The notes: generated by a model from the sequence alone, not told the origin. A stretch of 5,538 nt of DNA from Planctomycetota bacterium (GCA_003669255.1 QWPO01000130.1:1-5538), one strand, 5' to 3'; shown: positions 1 through 5,538, numbered from the stretch's first letter. Numbers and translations: made by a program.

Positions 1-4
1 TATG

Positions 5-45
5 GCAGCTGTTCAAGCCGACCGGCCGTAAGGCCGCGGGCAAAC
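5..45 (+). repeat. Intergenic hairpin repeat, copy 1
   Basis: This is the first of two 41-bp direct copies; the second lies 102 bp downstream and matches at 37 of 41 positions. Inside it, CGGCC (23-27) pairs with GGCCG (32-36) around the loop GTAA, a GNRA-type tetraloop if transcribed from the plus strand. There is no T tract after the stem, so it does not look like an intrinsic terminator. In the frame starting at 3 the copy reads as a short peptide ending AAVQADRP followed by TAA, the stop codon being formed by the loop. The left window edge probably cuts the element. Its family and function are unknown to me; a REP/BIME-like dispersed palindrome is the nearest analogy. Confidence 0.7.
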
Positions 46-80
46 CACAAGAGACACGGCGTCTGACATGGCCGCGTCCC

Positions 81-94
81 ACGCCTCACGGCGT
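81..94 (-). repeat. Inverted hairpin unit between the direct repeats
   Basis: ACGCC (81-85) and GGCGT (90-94) form a 5-bp stem around TCAC. Read on the minus strand the loop is GTGA, the same GNRA-type loop found in the plus-strand hairpin of copy 2. Positions 83-92 are also a perfect 10-bp reverse complement of 127-136 inside copy 2, so the two hairpins could either fold separately or pair with each other. Hairpins in opposite orientation separated by a short spacer resemble the two-unit arrangement of bacterial BIMEs. That resemblance is an analogy, not an identification. Confidence 0.5.
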
Positions 95-106
95 TGGGCT
101 TGTACC

Positions 107-147
107 GCAGCTGTAGAAGCCGACCGGCCGTGAGGCCGCGGGCGAAC
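107..147 (+). repeat. Intergenic hairpin repeat, copy 2
   Basis: This copy differs from copy 1 at four positions only. The stem (125-129 with 134-138) is unchanged, while the loop changes from GTAA to GTGA. That change keeps both the GNRA pattern and a stop codon (TAA to TGA) in the frame that reads AAVEADRP. The frame opens at an ATG at 68, giving a 21-codon ORF ending at 133 that spans the inverted hairpin as well. No ribosome binding site is evident before that ATG, so I do not call it a gene. The copy ends about 100 bp before gene 1 and only just upstream of its putative promoter. Confidence 0.7.
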
Positions 148-149
148 GG

Positions 150-179
150 TTGCCGAACTGTGGTCGAAAGACCTATCCT
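150..179 (+). promoter_or_regulatory. Candidate sigma70-type promoter of gene 1
   Basis: TTGCCG (150-155) and TATCCT (174-179) each match the sigma70 consensus at 4 of 6 positions and are separated by 18 bp. Transcription would begin near 186, giving a leader of about 60 nt before the gene 1 start. The match is modest, and promoter consensus in planctomycetes is poorly defined, so this is only a candidate. Confidence 0.28.
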
Positions 180-180
180 G

Positions 181-194
181 AATCGACGTCGATT
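181..194. promoter_or_regulatory. Perfect 14-bp palindrome, candidate operator
   Basis: AATCGACGTCGATT is a perfect inverted repeat with no central spacer. It lies just downstream of the candidate -10 hexamer and over the expected transcription start of gene 1, the classic position for a repressor site. Related GTCGA or ATCGAC pentamers to hexamers also occur at 162-166 and 203-207. No regulator gene is visible nearby, so the binding protein is unknown. Confidence 0.4.
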
Positions 195-230
195 GCGCCG
201 TCCATCGACTCATCCCGGCCGGCCCTCGCC

Positions 231-235
231 AGGAG
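231..235 (+). promoter_or_regulatory. Ribosome binding site of gene 1
   Basis: AGGAG lies 9 nt before the ATG at 245. It supports that start over the in-frame ATG at 272, which would shorten the basic N-region of the signal peptide. Confidence 0.65.
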
Positions 236-244
236 ACGCCCCGC

Positions 245-1912
245 ATGCCGACACGATCCGATGCCACGCGCATGGCGATAGCGGTGTTCATGCTCGGCAA
301 TGCTGCAACGCACGCGCAGGCACCGACGAACGTCGTGCCCGTCGACAACGTGATCCGCGAACAGGTCACTGGCGAGCCGTATCGGATGTATGGCCCACGG
401 ATCGTCTTCACCGACTGGCGGTATGTCGCCCCGGGCGTGTTCAACTGGGTGGACGATCAGGGCCGTGGCGTGGCTGCAAGCAAGGAAGCGAAGCTCGGCG
501 ACTGGGCCGCCCGCTTCATGACGACCGACGTGCCCCGCGGAATCCGCATCGCCGTGCAGCCAGCCCAGCGCCGCGGCGACATCATTCCAAAGGAGCGGCC
601 CTGGGAGGTGCGCTCGATCGGCGTGAAGACGCTGATCAAAGACGGCGATGTGTACAAGCTCTGGGCATCCTGCGTCGACGCGACCGGACAGAGCAATGCC
701 TGTTACTTCGAGTCTGACGACGGGCAGCGATGGTCCCGGCCCGCGCTCGGCCTGGTGGAATACGAGGGCAGCACGGCAAACAACCTGCTCCCCGCCTGTC
801 CGGCGGAAAGCGTGTTCCTCGATCCGTCGGCGTCCCCCGAGCAGCGTTACAAGGGGGTCGCGGTCCTGCCGATCAGTCGCGAGAAGTTCGCGGAGTTCAA
901 GCGGCGGCGGCCACGCGACTGGGAACCGCGAGCCGACCGGCGCGATGTGGGCCCCGACCACATCTACGCGTTTCACGGCTGCGTTTCCGCCGACGGCCAT
1001 CGCTGGTCGGTGCTGCCCGACATTTTCAACGTCGAGCACGCCGACACGCAGAATATCGGCACCTACGACCCGATCGCTGGGAAGTACGTGATCTTCTCCC
1101 GCACCTGGTTGGTGGGCGATCGTGATCCTCGCGTGGATGAGGGAACGGGCCAGGTGTGGTACGCCGTTGGGAGGCGATCGATCGGCCGCACCGAGAGCGC
1201 GACATTCGGCAACTTCCCCGTGTCGGAACTCATCGTGGCTCCGCCCCCCGAGATGCCGCCCAGCGAGGTGCTCTACACGAACTGCTACACCACGATCCCC
1301 AAGGCCCCTGACCTCCGCCTGATGTTTCCGTCGATCTGGAGCACGGAGAGCGACGCCACACGGTTGATGATCGCCGCCAGCCCCGACGGAAAGGTGTGGA
1401 ACTGGGTACCGGGCGGCACGGTGCTCGACACCGGCGAGTTTCAGACGTTCGATGGCGGCTGCCTGTTCGCGTCTCCCAACCTGACCGAGACAGCCAACGG
1501 CGATTTTGTGCTTCCGTACAGTGGCTATCGGTTTCCGCACAAGTATCCCCGTGGTCACGAGGATTTCCCACCGAATATCGGCTACGCGATCTGGCCAAAG
1601 GGCCGAATGATCGCACTCGAGGCACTGCAGCGTGGATCGTTTGCGATGGTCGCGGTCGTCCCGCCAGGTCCCCGCCTGCGGATCAACGCCACGACACGCC
1701 GCGGAGGTTCGATCCGTGTCGAGGCCTGCAACCTGCAGCGGCAGCCGCTGCCGGGACGCGCCATGGCAGACTGTCGGCCGATCATCGGCGATCAGTTCAA
1801 CGCGGCGGTCACCTGGAGCGGCGGCGGCGATCTGGGGGTCTCCCCCGGGGAGGCCGTCGTGCTGAGGTTCGAGCTCGATCAGGCCAAGATCTTCGCCCTG
1901 GACTTCGAATAG
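245..1912 (+). CDS. Secreted glycosidase-like beta-propeller protein
   Basis: This encodes a 555-residue exported protein of a type common in planctomycetes, related in layout to five-bladed-propeller glycoside hydrolases (GH32/GH43-like). The substrate is unknown. Residues 1-26 look like a signal peptide: a basic start, a hydrophobic stretch at about 10-21, and a likely cleavage near the AxA-type site at 24-26. The motif S-x-D-G-x-x-W occurs three times (157-163, 248-254, 379-385), each probably marking a propeller blade; it resembles a shortened Asp-box. Residues 120-180 carry a W-E...YKLW...S-D-D-G...RPALGL...NN series I associate with this family. Residues 267-288 (DTQNIGTYDP...FSRTW) look like another blade with conserved acidic positions. 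From about 465 to the end there is a separate beta-sandwich-like region (LRINATTRRGGSIRVE, IIGD, VTWSGGGDLG). I cannot assign catalytic residues. A lectin-like or non-catalytic role remains possible. It faces gene 2 tail to tail. Confidence 0.85.
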   Translation: MPTRSDATRMAIAVFMLGNAATHAQAPTNVVPVDNVIREQVTGEPYRMYGPRIVFTDWRYVAPGVFNWVDDQGRGVAASKEAKLGDWAARFMTTDVPRGIRIAVQPAQRRGDIIPKERPWEVRSIGVKTLIKDGDVYKLWASCVDATGQSNACYFESDDGQRWSRPALGLVEYEGSTANNLLPACPAESVFLDPSASPEQRYKGVAVLPISREKFAEFKRRRPRDWEPRADRRDVGPDHIYAFHGCVSADGHRWSVLPDIFNVEHADTQNIGTYDPIAGKYVIFSRTWLVGDRDPRVDEGTGQVWYAVGRRSIGRTESATFGNFPVSELIVAPPPEMPPSEVLYTNCYTTIPKAPDLRLMFPSIWSTESDATRLMIAASPDGKVWNWVPGGTVLDTGEFQTFDGGCLFASPNLTETANGDFVLPYSGYRFPHKYPRGHEDFPPNIGYAIWPKGRMIALEALQRGSFAMVAVVPPGPRLRINATTRRGGSIRVEACNLQRQPLPGRAMADCRPIIGDQFNAAVTWSGGGDLGVSPGEAVVLRFELDQAKIFALDFE

Positions 1913-1929
1913 GTGCGGGCAGATCGGGC

Positions 1930-1953
1930 ACGAACGGCAGCCGTTTTGTTCGT
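1930..1953 (+). terminator. Weak terminator-like hairpin between convergent genes
   Basis: The 70-bp gap between the two stop codons has two alternative stems. AACGG (1933-1937) pairs with CCGTT (1941-1945) over a 3-nt loop, followed by a broken T-rich tract (TTGTTCGTT). Alternatively ACGAAC (1930-1935) pairs with GTTCGT (1948-1953) around 12 nt. Both stems are short. The position 17 nt after the gene 1 stop suits termination of gene 1; no comparable T tract serves gene 2 on the minus strand. Confidence 0.38.
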
Positions 1954-1982
1954 TCAGAAGGTGTCGCGGCCCCCAGAGCGGA

Positions 1983-3449
1983 TCAGATCCGATCGAGCGA
2001 CGGCACTTCGAAGGCCTGGTTGTTGGGATCCTTGAGCAGGCGGTTCGCGTCGTCCGCATGCTCCCCCACGTGCCGCTCGGTGACGGGATCAAACGTCAGC
2101 AGCGGACCGACGCGATACGACGTGCCGTGCTCCGGAATCCCCACGCCATCCCGCATGATCGAGTGCAGGGCGAAGAAGTGCTCGGCGACGTCCGCGCGGT
2201 CTCCGAAGCGCACCGCCTTCTCATCAAACGGCATCTCGACGCCCAGCCGATAGGAGTTGTTCATCAGGTGCCCGAGCACGCATCCCCGGTGGGCATCGTG
2301 CACGTCGCCGTTGGCGAGTTTCGGATCCCCGGCCCGGACGGCCGTGACGAAGCTCTGCCAGTTTCCTCCGGGCGTGACTCTGCCTGGCGGGATGTCGAGT
2401 GGCTCAAACTCCTTCCCGCCCGGCCGCCGGATACGGAAGGGCCCATCGCCAACAATGACGCTGCCATCCTCGAGGTAATATTCATTCTCAACCTGCCGCG
2501 TGTAGCCGTCGTAGTTGACGTTGCGCACGTTGAACAGCACCTTTTGCCCGTTGGCATACTCCGCCATCGCGAACATGGTGTTGGGCGTCTCTCCCTGGTC
2601 GCGCCACGCGAAGCGGCCGCCGAGGGCCAGGGCCCGCACGGGATGAGCCTGGTCGTCGTCGATCGCCCAGCAGGCCACGTCGAGCTGGTGCGTTCCCTGG
2701 TTGTTGAGGTCGCCGTTGCCGGTCTTCCAGAACCAGTGCCAGTTGTAGTGCACCAGGTTCGCGTGGTAGTGGTCGATCACGGCCGGCCCCTTCCAGAGGT
2801 TCCAGTCGAGCGTCGCGGGGGGATCTGCGTCGAACATTAAGCCGATCCCTTCCCGCGGCTTGCAGCAGTACCCGTAGGCGAGCTTGAGCCTCGGCAGGGT
2901 ACCGTTCTTCAGGGCTTCGTGGAGCCCGGCGATGTTCGCGTCGCTGCGGCGCTGCGTGCCATGCTGCACCACCACTCCATACTTCGTGGCCGTGGCGACG
3001 GCGATCCGGCCTTCGGCGACGTCGTGGCTGAGGGGCTTCTCGACGTAGACGTGCTTGCCGGCCTGGGCCGCAAGGATCGTCATCAGCGAGTGCCAATGGT
3101 TGGGGGCGGCGATCGAGACGGCATCGATGCTCTTGTCGTCGAGCACTCTGCGAAAGTCGGCCAATGCCGCCGGCGTGGCGGTTGCCTTGCCGGCCTTCTT
3201 ATCGAGCATCTTCAACGTGCGGCCGAGGACCTCCGAGTCGGGATCGACGACGGCCGCGATCTCGACGTTGTCGAGGCCCATGAAGCCGCTCAGGTGGGCC
3301 TTGCCGCGGCCGTTGAGGCCGAGCACGGCAATGCGGACGCGGTCGTTGGCACTTCGTACCGAGGCCTGAGCGCGTGGCGTCGTGAGCAGCAGCGATCCAG
3401 CGGCTGCCGACGAGGCGAGAAACCTCCGGCGGGAAGTGGCGCTGTTCAT
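1983..3449 (-). CDS. Tat-exported Gfo/Idh/MocA family oxidoreductase
   Basis: This encodes a 488-residue NAD(P)-dependent oxidoreductase-fold protein. Members typically act on sugars, inositols or glycosides, and some use bound NAD for glycoside cleavage; the substrate here is unknown. Residues 6-11 (SRRRFL) form a twin-arginine motif, followed by an Ala/Leu-rich stretch and a likely cleavage after AQA at 27-29, so the protein is probably exported already folded with its cofactor. The Rossmann nucleotide-binding loop is GLNGRG at 44-49, with an acidic residue after the second strand (VVDPD, 67-71). APNHWH (115-120) and EKPL (137-140) are the family signatures; Lys138 is the expected catalytic lysine. 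GDLNNQGTHQLD (246-257) supplies the second active-site motif, with His254 the probable partner. The tail (DPVTERHVGEH...ANRLL...FEVP) matches the ending I know from planctomycete homologues, so the gene looks intact. The start is fixed by a good ribosome binding site. Confidence 0.93.
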   Translation of the reverse strand: MNSATSRRRFLASSAAAGSLLLTTPRAQASVRSANDRVRIAVLGLNGRGKAHLSGFMGLDNVEIAAVVDPDSEVLGRTLKMLDKKAGKATATPAALADFRRVLDDKSIDAVSIAAPNHWHSLMTILAAQAGKHVYVEKPLSHDVAEGRIAVATATKYGVVVQHGTQRRSDANIAGLHEALKNGTLPRLKLAYGYCCKPREGIGLMFDADPPATLDWNLWKGPAVIDHYHANLVHYNWHWFWKTGNGDLNNQGTHQLDVACWAIDDDQAHPVRALALGGRFAWRDQGETPNTMFAMAEYANGQKVLFNVRNVNYDGYTRQVENEYYLEDGSVIVGDGPFRIRRPGGKEFEPLDIPPGRVTPGGNWQSFVTAVRAGDPKLANGDVHDAHRGCVLGHLMNNSYRLGVEMPFDEKAVRFGDRADVAEHFFALHSIMRDGVGIPEHGTSYRVGPLLTFDPVTERHVGEHADDANRLLKDPNNQAFEVPSLDRI

Positions 3450-3544
3450 CCGAGCATCTCCTGTTTGGGGGCGGCGTGCCCGAGGAGCATCACGAGCAGG
3501 AAAGGCCGCATGAGGCTCTGCATCGGGATGGGATATCGCTCCAT
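3446..3544 (-). CDS. Possible leader peptide ORF coupled to gene 2
   Basis: This small open frame encodes 32 residues beginning MERYPIPMQSLMRP, with a hydrophobic core (FLLVMLLGHAA) and the end PKQEMLG. Its TGA stop overlaps the ATG of gene 2 as ATGA (3446-3449), and the gene 2 ribosome binding site lies within its last codons, the geometry of translational coupling. An internal ATG at 3523 would give 25 residues. Neither start has a convincing ribosome binding site: a GGAG lies 15 nt before the internal ATG, which is too far. I recognise no family. It may be a regulatory leader, a small membrane peptide, or a chance frame in the gene 2 leader. Confidence 0.3.
   Translation of the reverse strand: MERYPIPMQSLMRPFLLVMLLGHAAPKQEMLG
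3457..3462 (-). promoter_or_regulatory. Ribosome binding site of gene 2
   Basis: On the minus strand AGGAGA lies 7 nt before the ATG at 3449. The match and spacing are strong and settle the start, which also places the twin-arginine motif at residues 6-11 as expected for a Tat signal. Confidence 0.75.
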
Positions 3545-3568
3545 CACGCTGCCACTTTGCAGGCCCCT

Positions 3569-3574
3569 ATTCTA
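3569..3574 (-). promoter_or_regulatory. Candidate -10 element for gene 2
   Basis: TAGAAT on the minus strand matches the -10 consensus at 5 of 6 positions and lies in the AT-rich island of the divergent intergenic region. No good -35 hexamer is found at the usual distance. Transcription from here would give a leader of about 110 nt containing the small leader ORF. Confidence 0.25.
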
Positions 3575-3587
3575 TCCATCGATTGGG

Positions 3588-3593
3588 TATGAT
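3588..3593 (+). promoter_or_regulatory. Candidate -10 element for gene 3
   Basis: TATGAT matches the -10 consensus at 5 of 6 positions and sits 14 bp from the opposing minus-strand candidate. No good -35 hexamer or extended -10 TG is present. Transcription would begin near 3600, giving a leader of about 57 nt. Between the two hexamers lies an imperfect palindrome around ATCGAT (3573-3589) that could bind a regulator of both genes. Confidence 0.25.
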
Positions 3594-3645
3594 CGTGACC
3601 CACTCGGCGAGGCATGCCGACCGCACGCAATGCCCGTCACCCACT

Positions 3646-3649
3646 GGAG
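3646..3649 (+). promoter_or_regulatory. Ribosome binding site of gene 3
   Basis: GGAG lies 7 nt before the ATG at 3657. It favours that start over an in-frame ATG at 3630, which has no comparable site and would place nine extra residues, including a Trp and an Asp, before the signal peptide. Confidence 0.6.
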
Positions 3650-3656
3650 CGATTGC

Positions 3657-5538
3657 ATGCCGTTTGCGCGTCTGCGGATCACGTGCCGAAGAGCGACGCT
3701 GGCAACCCTAGCATCGACGGTGTTTGGCTGCTGGGCTGCTGCGGAAGCGATCCCGCCAGCAACCGCGATCGAGATATGGACGGCTCCCGCCGCCCGCAAG
3801 GTCTTCCGTGAAGACGCCCCGCCCGGGGAAGCCAAGACGGAGGTGCGGCTGGAAGCGGCCGGCGGCGAGACCGAGTCTGCCCAGGTGGTGCTGCGGACCG
3901 AACGAGCGGCATGCGTGCTGACAACCGCGACCGTGTCGGAGTTCCGCGACGACCAGGGCAACGCGTGCCCCGACATCAGCGCCGACCTCCAGCGGGTGGA
4001 CTATGTCTACCTGCCCGAGCTCAACCGCGCCTGGCCCGATCCGCTGCCCCCGTTTCGCGGCCCGCTGCCACTCCTGCCCACACTGGCGCAGCCGCTCTGG
4101 CTGAGCGTGCGGGTGCCGCCGACGGCGCCGGCCGGCACCTATCGGGCGACCCTGCGGCTGTCGTTCGACACGCAGCCCGACCGCGAGGTCCCGGTGAGCC
4201 TGCGGGTCTTCGGGTTTCGACTCCCGGAACACCCGGCCCTGCGCACGGCCATCGGCATCTCCATGGATTTCGTCCTGCGGCAGCACGGTGTGCAGCCGGG
4301 AACGCCTCAGGCCGCCGAACTGGAGCGGAACTACTACCAGTTCTTCCTCGAACGGCGACTTTCCCCGTTCAATCCTCCCTGCGACCTCTTGTCGCCCGAG
4401 GCGGCCCGGTGGCTCGACGATCGGCGGCTGACGAGTTTCGTGATCCCCTGCAGCGAGGACGACGCGGAGCTGCAGCGACTCGTGGAGCATCTTCGCGAGC
4501 ACGACTGGCTGAAGAAGGGATTCTTTTACGTCTGGGACGAGCCGCAGACCGAAGCCGACTTCGAGCAACTGGCCCGGCGGGCGCGGCGCATCCGAGCGAT
4601 CGAGCCACGGGCGGCGATCATGGTGCCGTTCAACGGCAACCCGCAACAGGCGTCGGGCCGCTCCACCTACGACCGCCTCGACGGCCTGGTCGACCAATGG
4701 TGCCCGCTCTCCAGCGTGATCGATGTGGACAAGCAGAAGGCGCGGGCAGCCCGCGGAGAGGGTTCCTGGTGGTACGTGTGCTGCGTGCCCCAGCAGCCAC
4801 GTGCCAACGTGATGGTCGACTGGCCGGGGGCCGCCCACCGGGCGCTCTTCTGGCAGCAGAAGCAGCGGGGCATCGACGGATTCCTCTACTGGTCGGCAAC
4901 GTATTGGGATCCCGCCTACACCCGCGACCCCTGGACTGACATCCACACCTACACCTTCAAGGGCGACTGCTATGGCGACGGCTCGCTCGTCTATCCCGGC
5001 GACCGGGTTGGAATCGATGGCCCGGTCACTTCGATCCGTCTCGAGCTGCTCCGTGACGGTATGGATGACTTCGAATACCTGACGCTGTTCGGGAAGCTCC
5101 GCGGCCAGGAAGCGATGCAGGCGCTGACCCGCCGGGCGACGACGAGCCTGAACGACTACACGACCGACCCGCTGGTGCTCGACGGCCTACGCCTGGAAAT
5201 GGCCGAGGCCCTGGAGCAAGCTGCCCGCGAGCAGGCCGCACCGGATCCCGCCGAGCAGACGCGAACTCGCGTCATCGACACGACCGACGTGCTTGGACTC
5301 GCCAACGACCGGGTCAGCGTCGCCTTCGACCGCGGCACCGGCGAACTCGTGAGCCTAAAGAACCTCGCCTGCGACGACGAGTACCTGAAGCAACCGGGAG
5401 CCGCAGGGAATCCGTTCCGAGTGCACGTCGATCCGACGGAGGTGCCGTCGGCGCTTCGGCTGCCGTTTCCCTGGCCGATCCAGCCGCCCGATGATGCGCT
5501 CGGAGGCGACATCGTCGATCCCCGTGGGTGCCGGCTCA
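3657..5538 (+). CDS. Secreted GH123/DUF4091-type glycoside hydrolase, partial
   Basis: The frame is open for 627 codons with no stop before the window edge, so the gene is cut at its 3' end. Residues 1-31 look like a signal peptide: basic N-region (RLRITCRR), hydrophobic stretch, likely cleavage after AEA at 29-31. Cys25 has only a poor lipobox before it. Residues about 38-195 form the N-terminal beta-rich domain usual in this family (ETESAQVVL, DYVYLPELN, RVPPTAPAGTYRATL). From about 200 to 480 lies the catalytic-barrel region: FFYVWDEP at 289-296, where Asp294-Glu295 match the Asp-Glu pair that drives substrate-assisted cleavage in GH123; DGFLYWSATYWD at 407-418; GDGSLVYPG at 440-448; and SIRLELLRDGMDDFEYL at 459-475, the DUF4091 signature. 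GH123 members are beta-N-acetylgalactosaminidases, but many DUF4091 proteins are uncharacterised, so the specificity is a guess. From about residue 540 a further module begins (NDRVSVAFDRGTGELVSLKN, 550-569), resembling the beta-sandwich start seen in other glycosidases. The gene is divergent from gene 2. Confidence 0.88.
   Translation, partial: MPFARLRITCRRATLATLASTVFGCWAAAEAIPPATAIEIWTAPAARKVFREDAPPGEAKTEVRLEAAGGETESAQVVLRTERAACVLTTATVSEFRDDQGNACPDISADLQRVDYVYLPELNRAWPDPLPPFRGPLPLLPTLAQPLWLSVRVPPTAPAGTYRATLRLSFDTQPDREVPVSLRVFGFRLPEHPALRTAIGISMDFVLRQHGVQPGTPQAAELERNYYQFFLERRLSPFNPPCDLLSPEAARWLDDRRLTSFVIPCSEDDAELQRLVEHLREHDWLKKGFFYVWDEPQTEADFEQLARRARRIRAIEPRAAIMVPFNGNPQQASGRSTYDRLDGLVDQWCPLSSVIDVDKQKARAARGEGSWWYVCCVPQQPRANVMVDWPGAAHRALFWQQKQRGIDGFLYWSATYWDPAYTRDPWTDIHTYTFKGDCYGDGSLVYPGDRVGIDGPVTSIRLELLRDGMDDFEYLTLFGKLRGQEAMQALTRRATTSLNDYTTDPLVLDGLRLEMAEALEQAAREQAAPDPAEQTRTRVIDTTDVLGLANDRVSVAFDRGTGELVSLKNLACDDEYLKQPGAAGNPFRVHVDPTEVPSALRLPFPWPIQPPDDALGGDIVDPRGCRL

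Noticed and set aside
23..36. CGGCC/GGCCG hairpin as an intrinsic terminator of an upstream gene
   Set aside because: No T tract follows either copy, and the element is duplicated within 102 bp, which fits a repeat better than a terminator.
68..133. A 21-codon ORF spanning the inverted hairpin and repeat copy 2
   Set aside because: It has no ribosome binding site, and its coding content is explained by the repeat. It is kept only as a property of the repeat, not called as a gene.
1..244. CRISPR array or tRNA
   Set aside because: There are only two repeat copies with one spacer-like interval that itself contains a related hairpin, the repeats are imperfect, and no cas-like gene or cloverleaf is visible.
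173..2092. A 639-codon open frame on the minus strand, antisense to gene 1 and past its end
   Set aside because: It lies opposite a gene with a signal peptide, ribosome binding site and family motifs. Its translation is rich in Arg, His, Gly and Val without domain motifs, as expected for the complement of GC-rich coding DNA.
2058..2840. A 260-codon plus-strand frame opposite gene 2
   Set aside because: The minus strand encodes the conserved Gfo/Idh/MocA motifs here; this frame is His/Val/Arg-rich and lacks any family feature.
3911..4939. A 342-codon plus-strand frame within gene 3
   Set aside because: It is out of frame with the DUF4091 signatures, is Arg/Pro/Ala-rich and has no motif. The true frame is the one beginning at 3657, which stays open to the window edge.
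3708..4946. A 412-codon minus-strand frame opposite gene 3
   Set aside because: It has the same mirror-frame composition and no recognisable motif, and it overlaps the well-supported GH123-like frame entirely.

Overview
This 5.5 kb, GC-rich window looks like planctomycete DNA, most likely Pirellulales or a relative. The evidence is a Tat-exported Gfo/Idh/MocA oxidoreductase, an exported beta-propeller protein with a C-terminal sandwich, and a secreted GH123/DUF4091-type protein. All three are families expanded in that phylum. The taxonomic call is inference from family content and style; no marker gene is present.

Layout. Positions 1-244 hold no convincing protein gene. They carry a repeated intergenic element: two 41-bp direct copies 102 bp apart, each with a 5-bp hairpin capped by a GNRA-type loop, and a third hairpin in the opposite orientation between them. 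A candidate promoter and a perfect 14-bp palindrome follow. Gene 1 (245-1912, +) is a signal-peptide-bearing glycosidase-like five-bladed propeller protein. Gene 2 (1983-3449, -) converges on it across a 70-bp gap containing a weak terminator-like hairpin. Gene 2 is the Tat-exported oxidoreductase. Its start codon overlaps (ATGA) the stop of a possible 32-codon leader ORF. A 207-bp divergent intergenic region follows, with an AT-rich island holding back-to-back -10-like hexamers. Gene 3 (3657 to the right edge, +) is a long open frame without a stop in the window. It encodes a secreted GH123/DUF4091-like glycoside hydrolase with the start of an extra C-terminal module.

How they may work together. 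All three main proteins carry export signals and belong to families that act on, or are linked to, carbohydrates, so a periplasmic glycan-processing locus is plausible. GH123 contains beta-N-acetylgalactosaminidases, and one glycosidase family built on the Gfo/Idh/MocA fold (GH109) contains alpha-N-acetylgalactosaminidases, so an amino-sugar glycan is a testable guess. The genes are not one operon (+, -, +), and no transporter or regulator is visible. The most unusual items are the GNRA-hairpin repeat at the left edge, the palindrome at the gene 1 promoter, and the leader ORF coupled to the oxidoreductase.
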